A stretch of 64,000 bases of DNA from Vicinamibacteraceae bacterium (GCA_012270995.1 JAAXHG010000134.1:58359-122358); one strand, 5' to 3'; numbered from the stretch's first letter, positions 10,478 through 19,491 are shown. Program-made: numbers and translations. The notes: a model not told the origin generated them from the sequence alone.

Positions 10478-11674
10478 ATGACCGTCGACCGCCATTCCCT
10501 GCACCTTCAACTGCTGAAGGGCCTGGAAGAGGAGGTCTACACCGGGACCTCCGACGGTCACGTCCTGCCGCTCTCACCACAGGTCAAGGAGGCGCTCGAC
10601 GGCTACACGACCGAGCCGGATGGACGCAACGTCGAGTTCACGACCGCGCCCTACCGGAGCTACCAGGTCCTCATCGACCGCCTGATGGCGAAGCGCTGCG
10701 CGCTCCGGCGCTACCTGGAGGCCGAGCACGGCTGCACGCTCGTCCCGGGCGGCGCGCTGTCACTGGCGAATCCCGACTCCTTCTACTTCTCGGATCCGGA
10801 GAATCCCTACTACCGCTACATCCGCGCCACCTACGGCAACCGTGTCGTCACCGCCTCGACCCACATCAACCTGGGGATAGACGATCCGGACGAACTGCTG
10901 CGGGCCTACCGGGTGCTGCGAATGGAGGCCGCGGTGTTCCTGGCGCTCACCGCCGCGTCACCCTTCCTCTCGGGCGAAGCCACGGGCCAGCACTCGACGC
11001 GGTGGCTGCGCTTCCCCCTCACCCCGGAGAGAGTGCCGTTCTTCCCCGACGCCGGCTCCTTCGCCACTTGGATGGACGAGCAACTCGCAAGCGGCGTGAT
11101 GCAGAACGGAGGGCACCTCTGGCTCGGCATCCGGCCGAACGGACCTGCGACGCCCAGGGATCTGGACCGCCTGGAGCTCAGAATCTGCGATCGGATCAGC
11201 GATCCGCACATCCTGCAGGCGGTCACCGCGCTCTACGAGGCGCGCGTGTGGCAGGTGCTGGAGCAGCCGAACCTCGATCCGTTGCATGACCGGTCCTCGT
11301 CCGAACTCGAAGAGCTGGCCGCGGCGAACGAGCGCGCCGCCGGCGCCGCCAGTCTCGATGCCGAAGGAACCAACTGGGCCGACGGAACCACCCTCACGTT
11401 CCGGGCGTGGGTGGAATCGATGCTCGAGAGCGTCACACCGACTGCCGGCCGCCACGGCTTCGACGGTCTGCTCGATCCCATCCGCTCGGTTCTGGAACGG
11501 GGCAACCCCGCCATGCAGTGGCTGCGGCGCATCGAGCAGGGGGCAACTCCCCAACAGGCAATCCAGGAGGCGATCGTCGAACTGGCCGCCCTGGACCGCG
11601 AGTTCGACCCGAGTTGCCCGCTCGTGGCCCGAAACGCGGTTCAGTCGGCGAGCCTGCCGTACCGGCCGCCGTAG
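10478..11674 (+). CDS. gshA: Glutamate-cysteine ligase (cyanobacterial-type GCS2)
   Basis: The product (398 residues) matches the single-domain GCS family best known from cyanobacteria. It begins KGLEEEVYTGTSDGHVLPLS and continues with NVEFTTAPYRSY and THINLGIDDPDEL, a nucleotide/metal-binding glutamate-rich region, NGGHLWLGIRPNG, and RLELRICDRISDP. The enzyme joins glutamate and cysteine with ATP, the first step to glutathione or related gamma-glutamyl thiols. No gshB is seen in the window. A possible -10 box (TAGAAT) lies at about 10392. Its 3' end overlaps the convergent flavin reductase gene by 34 bases. Confidence 0.82.
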   Translation: MTVDRHSLHLQLLKGLEEEVYTGTSDGHVLPLSPQVKEALDGYTTEPDGRNVEFTTAPYRSYQVLIDRLMAKRCALRRYLEAEHGCTLVPGGALSLANPDSFYFSDPENPYYRYIRATYGNRVVTASTHINLGIDDPDELLRAYRVLRMEAAVFLALTAASPFLSGEATGQHSTRWLRFPLTPERVPFFPDAGSFATWMDEQLASGVMQNGGHLWLGIRPNGPATPRDLDRLELRICDRISDPHILQAVTALYEARVWQVLEQPNLDPLHDRSSSELEELAAANERAAGAASLDAEGTNWADGTTLTFRAWVESMLESVTPTAGRHGFDGLLDPIRSVLERGNPAMQWLRRIEQGATPQQAIQEAIVELAALDREFDPSCPLVARNAVQSASLPYRPP

Positions 11675-12120
11675 AACAGCAGCGGCCGGGCGTCCCGAAC
11701 CACTTCTCCCGCCACCACGTCCCCGATCACGATGATGTGGTCGCCGCCGGGGATGCGCTCCGCGATCCGGCACTCCAGATGGGCCAGCGCGTCTTCGATC
11801 AGCGGCGCTCCGAGGCGACCGAACCGGTGCTCCACACCGAGCAGGGAGCCTTCGGTCGGTTCCGTGGACTGGGCGAACACGTTCGAGATCTCCTCCTGGT
11901 CCGCCGAGAGAATGCTGACGCCGAAGACCTCAGCGTTCTGCATCTGGATGTAGCAGTTCGACCCGAGGTCGACGCAGACCAGCAACTGGAGCGGGTCGAG
12001 CGAAAGAGAACAGACCGCGTTCGCGGTCATGCCGTGCAGGCGGCCACCCACGTTCGTCGTCACCACCGTCACGCCGGTGGCGAAGCGGCCGATCAGGCTT
12101 CGGTAGGTATCGCGGTCCAC
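11641..12120 (-). CDS. Flavin reductase-like FMN-binding protein
   Basis: With the GTG at 12120 as start the protein has 159 residues, normal for the HpaC/flavin-reductase-like family. Matching features are YRSLIGRFATGVTVVTT at the N-terminus, GMTANAVCSLSLDPLQLLVCV (flavin-binding strand), FGVSILSADQEEISNVFA, FGRLGAPLIEDALAHLECRI, and GGDHIIVIGDVV followed by PLLFYGGRYGRL. It supplies reduced FMN/FAD to a monooxygenase in the cytoplasm; no partner oxygenase is adjacent. The open frame continues upstream of 12120 into the protease gene, but that part does not match the family. No strong ribosome site precedes the GTG, so the start is provisional. Confidence 0.82.
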   Translation of the reverse strand: MDRDTYRSLIGRFATGVTVVTTNVGGRLHGMTANAVCSLSLDPLQLLVCVDLGSNCYIQMQNAEVFGVSILSADQEEISNVFAQSTEPTEGSLLGVEHRFGRLGAPLIEDALAHLECRIAERIPGGDHIIVIGDVVAGEVVRDARPLLFYGGRYGRLAD

Positions 12121-12149
12121 GGAGAGTCGGCAGGCGTAGCAAGTCGCGG

Positions 12150-15100
12150 TCAGAACGCCTCGATGTCGATCTGACCACAAATGCTGCCCGGCTCGTTGCG
12201 GTAGGCCGAGGTCTCGCCGGTCACCGTGTCCGTGACCGTGATCTCGTACTCGACATCCGACAGGCCACCGTACAGGAGCCAGAAGTGGCCGTTCAGGTCG
12301 CGACCGTCCAGCATCTTCACGGCCAGCTCGCTGTTCGACGAGTTGAAGAACCAGAAGAAGCCGGTCTTCCGCATCGTGAGCGACGGGATCACCCGGGCCG
12401 GTTCCTGCAAGCCGGTGCCGGCGTTCGGATCGACGAAGCCGACCTCGACCGAGAAGCGGTCGTCCAGGAGACACAGACGATCCACGGCCGCCTCGCAGTC
12501 GCCGCCGCCTTGACTCGAACGGCCGACACCGACCACGTCGAGCGCGACCGCGCTCACTGGCACCAGCTCGATGCCCGGCCCACCCGCACCGCGGCCGCCC
12601 GCCGTCGATCGAGTCGACGCCGCGCCCGGATCCCGGAACGCGCTCAGGTCCTTCTGTCCGCAGATTTCGCGTGGGGGGTTGTGGTACGTCTGCCGCTCGC
12701 CTGTCGTCGCGTCCCTCACCGTGATCCAGTACTCCACGTCGGACAGCGCACCGAAGAAGACCCAGTAGCGGTCATTGTGCGCCCGGCCGTCCAGGACCTT
12801 GACCACCAGCTCGATGTTCTCGCGCTCGAAGAACCAGAACAGACCGGACTCGTCCGAGACATCGACGGGCACCGCCTTACCCGAACCGTACTCGCTGAGG
12901 CTGTCCGGCTTGCTCCAGTGCGCCCGCACCTCGAAGCGGCCGCCCCGGAGACAGAGATGTTCCGCCCCCTGCCGGCAGGCGCCCTCATAGGCGCCGGTGG
13001 TCACGCTGGCTTCCGGCGAGTAGTCCGCGCGGCCGGCCCGAAGCCGGAACGTGTAGGGCGTCTCGGCCTCGAGAGCCGTGACGACGGTGTTCCCCATCGC
13101 GGGCGCGGCAGTCGCCACTTCGACCCAGCCGCTGGCCGGGTTGCGCGCCTCGATGGAGAGCGGGCCCCGGGCCGCCCGGGTCCACCCGCCGGTCCAGGCC
13201 AGCTCCACCGACGTCTCGCCGGACGGGACAGCCGTCAGATCGCCACCGCTCGGCGTCGGGCCGGTTCCGTCGAACGGCATCCCTCTGACCGTGTTGCTGG
13301 CCTTCGAGAATCCGGTGCCGTTGTAGGCGAAGACCCGGTAGTCCACCTCCTCGCCGCGCTCGAGCTCGAAGGCCCTGGCTCCCGCCGGCGCCAGCGCCAC
13401 CCGGGTCCAGCGGCCGCCGCCGACGACGACGGTGTCCGCGTTGCCGTAGTCGGGGCGTGACTGAATCTCGAACCCCGTCTCGTCGTTCGAGTCGTGCGTC
13501 CAGGCAAGGCGGGCCGCACCTCCGGAGACCGCCCAACTGAGCCTTGTCGGGGGTGCGGGCCCGCGCCCTGGGGACCCCAGCGGCAAGCTGATCCCGGTAC
13601 GTCTCCCCAGACCGGAATCGTTGAATGGCAGCACATAGAAGACGTAGCTGCCGCCCTGCGCCAGCCCCTCGATCTCGATCGACTCGCGGTCGGCCCCGGT
13701 TTCGAACAGACCGAACCATCCCGACACCAGCGCCAGGACCCGGAAGCCGAGTTCGTTGGTGGGGTTGTCGGTCCACGTCAAGCGGACCGAAGTGGGACCC
13801 GTAGCGCGTGCGGTCAGGTTCGTGACCGCCAACGGGCCCGGCGGCAGGCGAGGTCTCAACACCATGAACTCACTGCTCGTCGTCGTACCGCCGGGGCCAA
13901 TGGCGCTCATGCGCACACCGTAGGCTCGGCCAGGCTCCAGGCGCGACAGTACGGTCGAGCGCGAGTTCGCAGACACGTACTTGCGCCGCACGGGACTATT
14001 GCCGATCAGGAGCTGGACTTCGAAGTAGTACTCGTCGTCCGAGTTGTCCACCCAGGTCACGCGGGCGGCGCTCGTTCCCATCTCGGCCGGGTCCTCGACC
14101 GCGACCGGCTCCCAGGCGAGTCCGGACGGCGGCGCGGGCTCGGCGCCCGGAGTCACGAGTGTGACGGTGCTGCTGCCCGCCGAGTAGGTGCTTTCTCCGC
14201 TGACCGCCCTCAGAAAGAAGAAGTAGCGCGTGCCCGCAGTAGCCACAGGAAGGCCCAGGACCGCCGTCCTGCGCTCCTCCAGTCGTCGCGTGGCCGGATC
14301 GCCCGTCTGCTCCGGCCTCCAAAAGGTCACTTCGTAGCCGTCCGCATCCGGCGCGTTGTCGAACCAGGAGAGCCGTACCGAAGTGTCGTCCTCCATCTCG
14401 ACACGCAGCTCCGTCGGCGCCGCCGGTGCGCCGGGGGCCAGCGGGGAAACGAAATCGCCGTACTCGACGCCGATGTGGATCGTCTCCTGGAGTGCCCGTT
14501 CATTCTCCCGTTCGTCCGCGATGCCGATCACGCGGCCCTGAGGCCTGATCCGCACGCTCGACAGGTAAGGCTCCCCCTGGCCCGTGTAACTCATGATCGT
14601 GCCGACGTTCGGAATGCGGTCGAGATTGCCGTGACCAAAGGCGTACGGCCTGACGGCGGACTCGGGCGAACCCCCGTTGTCCGGATCGTGGTGGGCGCCC
14701 AGGCCGTGGCCGACTTCGTGGGCGAAGATCGGTCCGTCGTCGTAGCAGGAGTTGGCGGTCCAGCCGTACCCGAACTCCGAGAAACCCTCCGCGGTTTCAT
14801 CGCGAAAGAGCAGGTAGTGCTGACCGCAGGCGTTGAACAGCCAGGGCGACTCGCCGGTGAACAGGTGCACCAGGTCGGCTCCATGTTCCCGGCGCAGACG
14901 GAGCGCCTCCCCGTGGAACCTGAGCTGACTGATGATCGAGGCGCCGTAGAGACCGGTTCCATCCCTTCCGACCCGATCGAGTCCCGATACCTCGGCCGCG
15001 TGGACGATGTTCGCTCGAATGTCGATGCGGCCGTTCCGGAGGACCATGTTCAGGTAGTCGCCGGCGCTGCGGATCGCCGCTTGCGCCCCGCCGCGGCCTG

Positions 15101-15728
15101 CCCAGTTCCCGGCCGCCGTGGGCGTGTAGACGACGAGAATGTCGAGCGTGTCGTGACTCTGCGGGGCGACGACTCGCGTAGGTGGATCGTGCGTCACCGC
15201 TCTGGCCATGCGCACCGGCGCAATCTGCGGGAGCTGTTCGCGATCGGAACCCACGGCGCAGAAGGCGTCCGGTGGCCCGCCGGGCAAGTTGAAGCCAGCC
15301 TCCAGGCGGCCGCTGCCGTCGGGCCGGGCGCTGATGCGGTAGCGGAAACCGCCCGGCTCAGCGAACCAGCCCACGAGGCGGCCACTCTCGAGCGTCAGCA
15401 CGACGCTGTCGTAGCCCGCGTCCGGCAGACCGCCGGACCACATCGCGTCGCCGCCGCCCCGATCCTCGAACGCGCTCAGTTCCGCGACCAGAACGCGGCC
15501 GTCCGGCGTCGGCAGTTCCAGCCGTCCCGGTTCCGTGCGAAGCAACTCCAGGTCGACCTGGGCGGCGAACGCAGCGATCTCCGGTGCGAAATCCGGTTCG
15601 CCTACGGTCGCGCGCCCCGCCGTCTGCGGTGTCAGGGTCAGCAGGCGCTGACCTGTGGCGGGCGCCGCAAGGAGCACGAGCACCGCCGTGAGCAGCGAGC
15701 TACCAACAATGGATCCGCTGCACCTCAA
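12150..15728 (-). CDS. Secreted zinc metalloprotease with FN3 domains and a duplicated C-terminal domain
   Basis: The roughly 1190-residue product begins with a signal peptide (SLLTAVLVLLAAPATGQ). It has a propeptide-like region to about residue 190 and then a metzincin/reprolysin-type catalytic domain with the zinc site HEVGHGLGAHHD near residue 340 and a Met-turn candidate IMSYTGQG. Five fibronectin type III-like segments follow (for example APTELRVEMEDDTSVRLSW and VTNLTARATGPTSVRLTW). The C-terminus holds two copies of a domain of about 110 residues, each with LCL, RF, FWFF, EL-VK-LDG, LSDVEY-ITV and a terminal CGQ-D--AF. The start is uncertain: TTG 15728 gives a compact signal peptide, while GTG 15764 would overlap the divergent sulfatase start. 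It is probably extracellular or cell-surface. Substrate unknown. Confidence 0.82.
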   Translation of the reverse strand: MRCSGSIVGSSLLTAVLVLLAAPATGQRLLTLTPQTAGRATVGEPDFAPEIAAFAAQVDLELLRTEPGRLELPTPDGRVLVAELSAFEDRGGGDAMWSGGLPDAGYDSVVLTLESGRLVGWFAEPGGFRYRISARPDGSGRLEAGFNLPGGPPDAFCAVGSDREQLPQIAPVRMARAVTHDPPTRVVAPQSHDTLDILVVYTPTAAGNWAGRGGAQAAIRSAGDYLNMVLRNGRIDIRANIVHAAEVSGLDRVGRDGTGLYGASIISQLRFHGEALRLRREHGADLVHLFTGESPWLFNACGQHYLLFRDETAEGFSEFGYGWTANSCYDDGPIFAHEVGHGLGAHHDPDNGGSPESAVRPYAFGHGNLDRIPNVGTIMSYTGQGEPYLSSVRIRPQGRVIGIADERENERALQETIHIGVEYGDFVSPLAPGAPAAPTELRVEMEDDTSVRLSWFDNAPDADGYEVTFWRPEQTGDPATRRLEERRTAVLGLPVATAGTRYFFFLRAVSGESTYSAGSSTVTLVTPGAEPAPPSGLAWEPVAVEDPAEMGTSAARVTWVDNSDDEYYFEVQLLIGNSPVRRKYVSANSRSTVLSRLEPGRAYGVRMSAIGPGGTTTSSEFMVLRPRLPPGPLAVTNLTARATGPTSVRLTWTDNPTNELGFRVLALVSGWFGLFETGADRESIEIEGLAQGGSYVFYVLPFNDSGLGRRTGISLPLGSPGRGPAPPTRLSWAVSGGAARLAWTHDSNDETGFEIQSRPDYGNADTVVVGGGRWTRVALAPAGARAFELERGEEVDYRVFAYNGTGFSKASNTVRGMPFDGTGPTPSGGDLTAVPSGETSVELAWTGGWTRAARGPLSIEARNPASGWVEVATAAPAMGNTVVTALEAETPYTFRLRAGRADYSPEASVTTGAYEGACRQGAEHLCLRGGRFEVRAHWSKPDSLSEYGSGKAVPVDVSDESGLFWFFERENIELVVKVLDGRAHNDRYWVFFGALSDVEYWITVRDATTGERQTYHNPPREICGQKDLSAFRDPGAASTRSTAGGRGAGGPGIELVPVSAVALDVVGVGRSSQGGGDCEAAVDRLCLLDDRFSVEVGFVDPNAGTGLQEPARVIPSLTMRKTGFFWFFNSSNSELAVKMLDGRDLNGHFWLLYGGLSDVEYEITVTDTVTGETSAYRNEPGSICGQIDIEAF

Positions 15729-15754
15729 CCTAACGAAAAAAGTACACTGCGGCC

Positions 15755-17512
15755 ATGTCGTCACGCAAGAAGCCGGCCGGCGATCCCCTTCGCTCTTGCG
15801 GATCGACCGCCATCCTCGCCTCGGTCGCGGCGATCATCCTGCCCCTCCTCGGTTGCGGCGACTCCGGTCCGGCGCCCCGGCCCGACATCGTCCTGATCAT
15901 GGCCGACGACATGGGCTTCTCCGATCTCGGCAGCTACGGCGGCGAGATCGAAACCCCCAACCTCGACCGCCTGGCCGCGACCGGCCTGCGTTTCAGCCAC
16001 TTCTACAACACGGCCCGCTGCTGCCCGACCAGGGCGTCGCTCCTGACCGGCCTCTACGCACACCAGGCCGGCGTCGGCCACATGATGGACGACGACGACC
16101 TTCCGGGTTACCGCGGAGACCTTGCCGTCAATGCGGTGACGATCGCCGAAGCGCTGGGCGACGCCGGCTACGGCACCTACATGGCCGGCAAGTGGCACGT
16201 CACCCGCCACGTCGGCCACTGGAGCGGCAACGACGAGCTGACCTCGACCCACAACTGGCCTCTGCAGCGCGGTTTCGACCGCTTCTACGGCACGATCCAC
16301 GGCGCCGGCAGCTTCTACGACCCGATCTCGCTGACCGAGGGCAACACGCCGGTCGAGCCGGAGCCGCCCGACGACTCCGGCGCGCCGTACTACTACACCG
16401 ACGCGATCTCGGAGTACGCGGCGCGTTTCGTGCGCGAGCATGCGGCCGGCGACCGGAGCGGCGAGCCCCTGTTTCTCTACGTCGCCCACACGGCGCCGCA
16501 CTGGCCCCTCCACGCGCTGCCGGAGGACATCGACCGCTACCGGGGCCGCTACGCGGCGGGTTGGGACGCGATCCGAGAAGAGCGCCAGCAACGGCTGATC
16601 GAACTGGGTCTCATCGACGAAGACTGGCTGCTCGCCGAACGCGATCCGCGAGTGCCTGCCTGGGAGGAGATCCCCGACCGGGAGCGGCCCTGGTTCGAGA
16701 GGGCGATGGAGGTCTACGCCGCCCAGATCGACCGCATGGATCGGGGGATCGGGGCGCTGGTGGCGGCCCTTGAGGAAACCGGCCGGCTCGACAACACACT
16801 GATCCTGTTCCTGGCCGACAACGGCGGCTGCGCCGAGGTCCTGACGGACGGGTGGACCGGCCTCGCGATCCCACGCCAGACCCTCGACGGCAGCCCCGTG
16901 GCGATCGGCAACGACACGGAGGTACTGCCCGGCCCCGAGTCGAGCTACCAGAGTTACGGCCCGCACTGGGCGCACGTCAGCAACACGCCCTTTCGGCTGT
17001 ACAAGCACTGGGTCCACGAAGGCGGGATCGCCTCGCCGCTGATCGTTCACTGGCCCACGCGCATCACCGAAGGCGGCGGCATCGTCAGCGAAACGGCCCA
17101 CGTCGTGGACCTGATGGCGACCGCGCTCGACGCCGCGGGCGCGTCCCACCCAAGCAGCCGAACCGGTCGCCACTCGATTCCGGTCGCGGGAACGAGCCTG
17201 CTGCCGGCCTTCCAGGACCAGATGCTCGAGCGCGACGCCGTCTTCTGGGAACACGAGGGCAACCGCGCCGTACGGTCCGGCAAGTGGAAACTGGTGTCCC
17301 GGCACCCCGGAGAATGGGAACTCTACGACCTGGCGGCCGACCGGACGGAGGTTGACGATCTCGCCGCCGACCAACCGGAGAACGTCACCCGTCTTGCCTC
17401 GTTGTGGGAGGAGTGGGCCGCCCGTACGGGCGTTGTGCCCTGGGCGGAACTCATCGAGCGCCGGCGAGCCGCGCGGCAGGCCAGACAGGCCATTCGACAC
17501 CTGCCCCCGTGA
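15755..17512 (+). CDS. Lipoprotein arylsulfatase (type I, formylglycine-dependent)
   Basis: The 585-residue product hydrolyses sulfate esters. It has a lipoprotein signal ending in LLGC (C34), so it should be anchored in a membrane outside the cytoplasm. Metal ligands D51-D52 lie in LIMADDMGFSDLGSYG. The sulfatase signature is C89-C-P-T-R93 followed by ASLLTG, making C89 the residue converted to formylglycine. Further family motifs are YMAGKWH and LFLADNGG, and the C-terminal subdomain ends with KLVSRHPGEWELYDL. It needs a maturase: the FGE-like protein at 1482-2138 lacks catalytic cysteines, and no anaerobic maturase is obvious. The start is divergent from the protease. The selenoprotein gene follows 13 bases downstream. 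Confidence 0.93.
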   Translation: MSSRKKPAGDPLRSCGSTAILASVAAIILPLLGCGDSGPAPRPDIVLIMADDMGFSDLGSYGGEIETPNLDRLAATGLRFSHFYNTARCCPTRASLLTGLYAHQAGVGHMMDDDDLPGYRGDLAVNAVTIAEALGDAGYGTYMAGKWHVTRHVGHWSGNDELTSTHNWPLQRGFDRFYGTIHGAGSFYDPISLTEGNTPVEPEPPDDSGAPYYYTDAISEYAARFVREHAAGDRSGEPLFLYVAHTAPHWPLHALPEDIDRYRGRYAAGWDAIREERQQRLIELGLIDEDWLLAERDPRVPAWEEIPDRERPWFERAMEVYAAQIDRMDRGIGALVAALEETGRLDNTLILFLADNGGCAEVLTDGWTGLAIPRQTLDGSPVAIGNDTEVLPGPESSYQSYGPHWAHVSNTPFRLYKHWVHEGGIASPLIVHWPTRITEGGGIVSETAHVVDLMATALDAAGASHPSSRTGRHSIPVAGTSLLPAFQDQMLERDAVFWEHEGNRAVRSGKWKLVSRHPGEWELYDLAADRTEVDDLAADQPENVTRLASLWEEWAARTGVVPWAELIERRRAARQARQAIRHLPP

Positions 17513-17525
17513 TATCCTGCGCGCC

Positions 17526-18152
17526 ATGAAAACCGCGACCATCCTTGCCGGCGCGGCCCTTGTCTGCGCCACCGCTTCTTCTGCCCCGGCTGCCGAAGTT
17601 CCGGCATCCGCGGAGGACGTTCGGCCGCTCCTGGTCGGCAGCGCCGTCCCCGAAGTCGAACTCCCCGCCACCGACGGCGGTGTCGTTGATCTGGCCGCCG
17701 CGGCCAGGGCCCAGCCGACGATCCTCATCTTCTACCGCGGCGGCTGGTGACCGTACTGCAACACGCAACTGGGTCAGTTGCAGGAGATAGAGCAGGATCT
17801 GATCAACCTCGGCTATCAGTTGTTCGCGGTCTCACCGGACATCGTCGAGCAACTGCGGGCCACCGTCGACAAGAACGAGCTGAAGTACCGGCTCCTCTCG
17901 GATCGGGGCATGGCGGCCTCGCAGGCGTTCGGCATCGCCTTTCGCAACGAAGAGATGGTGCGGACCTACCGGCAGAGCTACCGGCTCGACCTCGAAGCGT
18001 ACGCCGGCGACGATCACCACATGCTGCCGGTGCCCGCCGTCTTCGTGCTCGACACGGACGGCCGGATCGCCTTCCACTACGTGAACCCGGACTACAGGGT
18101 CCGTCTCCCGGAGACGGTTCTGCTCGAGGCCGCGAAGGCGGCGCTCAAGTAG
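17526..18152 (+). CDS. Periplasmic peroxiredoxin-like selenoprotein (TGA at codon 75 read as selenocysteine)
   Basis: Read through one in-frame TGA (17748-17750), this is a 208-residue AhpC/TSA-type thioredoxin-fold protein. Residues 1-22 are a signal peptide (LAGAALVCATASSAPAA). The fold then runs VGSAVPEVELP, ILIFYRGGW, U75-P-Y-C78, LGQLQEIEQDL, LFAVSPDIVEQL, LLSDRGMAASQAFGI and LPVPAVFVLDTDGRIAFHYVNPDY. Relatives have cysteine at position 75 (FYRGGWCPYCN), so TGA replaces exactly the catalytic residue, leaving a UxxC redox pair. Coding is clean on both sides in the same frame, and a SECIS-like hairpin follows the TGA. It likely reduces peroxides or disulfides outside the cytoplasm. A nonsense mutation is the alternative, but it would have to have struck this one codon by chance. 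A terminating reader would call two fragments. Confidence 0.87.
17748..17783 (+). promoter_or_regulatory. SECIS-like hairpin directing selenocysteine insertion
   Basis: After the TGA (17748-17750) and a 14-base spacer, GCAACTG (17765-17771) pairs perfectly with CAGTTGC (17775-17781), leaving a GGT apical loop at 17772-17774. Bacterial SECIS elements recognised by SelB have a short stem with an exposed GU in the loop, about 20-30 bases from the UGA; in E. coli fdhF the GU is at bases 23-24, here at 26-27. A competing stem, CTGCAAC (17756-17762) with GTTGCAG (17777-17783), is also perfect. The structure was read by eye, without energy calculation. Confidence 0.75.
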
Positions 18153-18180
18153 CCAACGCTACCGGCGGCCGAGCTCGCCG

Positions 18181-19491
18181 GTGGCCGACCGCGTAGTGGA
18201 TTCGAACCGACAGGCGCTGGCGCGCAACGATCCCGCGGTGTGGGCGGCGATCGCCGGCGAGGAGGAGCGCGAGCGGCGCGGCGTCGAGCTCATCCCTTCG
18301 GAGAACTACACCTACCCCGAGGTCTTCGCGGCCAACGGCTCCGTGCTGACGAACAAGTACGCCGAGGGTTACCCCGGCCGCCGCTACTACGGCGGCCAGG
18401 AGTTCACGGACGCGGTCGAACGGATCGCGATCGAACGGGCCTGCAAGCTGTTCCGGGCAGAACACGCGAACGTCCAGGCGCTGTCGGGCTCGCCGATGAA
18501 CCAGGCGGTCTACTTCGCCTTCCTCGATCCGGGAGACACCGTGCTGGCGATGGACCTGTCGCACGGCGGCCACCTGACGCACGGCGCGCCGGTGTCCCAC
18601 ATGGGCCGGGTCTTCAACTTCATCCGCTACAGGACCGACCCGGACAACGCCGGCGCGATCGACTTCGACGCCCTGCTGGCCCAGGCGCGCGAGCACAGGC
18701 CGAAGATGATCCTCTGCGGCTACTCGTCCTACCCCCGCGACTACGACTACCGGGAGTTCAAGCAGGTCGCGGACGATGTCGGCGCGCTGACGATGGCCGA
18801 CGTCTCCCACATCGGTGGGCTGATCGCCGGCAACGCGATGGCGAACCCGCTCGACCACGGCTTCGACGTGATGACGACGACCGGTCACAAGACCCTGCGC
18901 GGTCCCCGCAGCGGTCTCATCCTGTGCCGTGCGGAACACCGCCTGAAGATCGACAAGGCCGTGTTCCCGGGACTGCAGGGCGGACCGCACATGAACGCCG
19001 TTGCCGCCCTCGCGATCACCCTCGGCAAGGCGCTGGAGCCCGAGTTCGCGGTCTACGCCCGGCAGGTCCTGACCAACGCAAGGGTGCTGGCGGACGAGTT
19101 GATGGCGCGGAGCGCCGAACTGGTCACCGGCGGCACCGAGAACCACATGATGGTGCTCGATACCGACAGGAGCTTCGGCATCGACGGCCGTGTCGCGGAG
19201 GAGACACTCGACAAGGTGTCGATCACCGTCAACAAGCAGTTGATCCCCGACGATACGCGACCGCCGCTGCGGCCCAGCGGCATCCGTCTCGGCAGCCCCG
19301 CGGCGACCACCCGCGGCATGGAAGAGGCGGAGATGAAGCTGCTTGCCGAGTGGATCACGGACGCACTGCGGCGGCACGGCGACGACGAACGCCTGGACGC
19401 CATGAGACAGGACATCGAGCGGTTCTGCCTGCGTTTCCCCGTCCCGGGCGTCTCCGGGGCCGCTGCTGGAACGGCTGCGCGCCGGCCATAG
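18181..19491 (+). CDS. glyA: Serine hydroxymethyltransferase
   Basis: The 436-residue PLP enzyme interconverts serine and glycine with tetrahydrofolate, feeding one-carbon metabolism. Landmarks are ELIPSENYTYPEVFAANGS, NKYAEGYPGRRYYGG, VQALSGSPMNQAVYFA, the DLSHGGHLTHG motif, MADVSHIGGLIAG, and the PLP lysine in TTTGHKTLRGPRSG. Most SHMTs have TTTTHK, so the Gly before His is a minor deviation. The C-terminus is complete (PSGIRLGSPAATTRGM). It starts with GTG 28 bases after the selenoprotein stop and may be cotranscribed with it. Confidence 0.95.
   Translation: MADRVVDSNRQALARNDPAVWAAIAGEEERERRGVELIPSENYTYPEVFAANGSVLTNKYAEGYPGRRYYGGQEFTDAVERIAIERACKLFRAEHANVQALSGSPMNQAVYFAFLDPGDTVLAMDLSHGGHLTHGAPVSHMGRVFNFIRYRTDPDNAGAIDFDALLAQAREHRPKMILCGYSSYPRDYDYREFKQVADDVGALTMADVSHIGGLIAGNAMANPLDHGFDVMTTTGHKTLRGPRSGLILCRAEHRLKIDKAVFPGLQGGPHMNAVAALAITLGKALEPEFAVYARQVLTNARVLADELMARSAELVTGGTENHMMVLDTDRSFGIDGRVAEETLDKVSITVNKQLIPDDTRPPLRPSGIRLGSPAATTRGMEEAEMKLLAEWITDALRRHGDDERLDAMRQDIERFCLRFPVPGVSGAAAGTAARRP

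Noticed and set aside
13494..15896. Long plus-strand open frame of 800 codons antisense to the protease gene
   Set aside because: It has no recognisable domain and is Arg/Ala/Gly/Pro-rich, the pattern expected of the complement of a GC-rich gene. Similar antisense frames at 4316-6088 and 15761-17728 were dropped for the same reason.
17526..17750. Truncated peroxiredoxin pseudogene ending at TGA 17748-17750
   Set aside because: The frame, domain pattern and length resume immediately after the TGA, the lost residue is precisely the family cysteine, and a GU-loop hairpin follows. Read-through as selenocysteine explains all of these better than decay.
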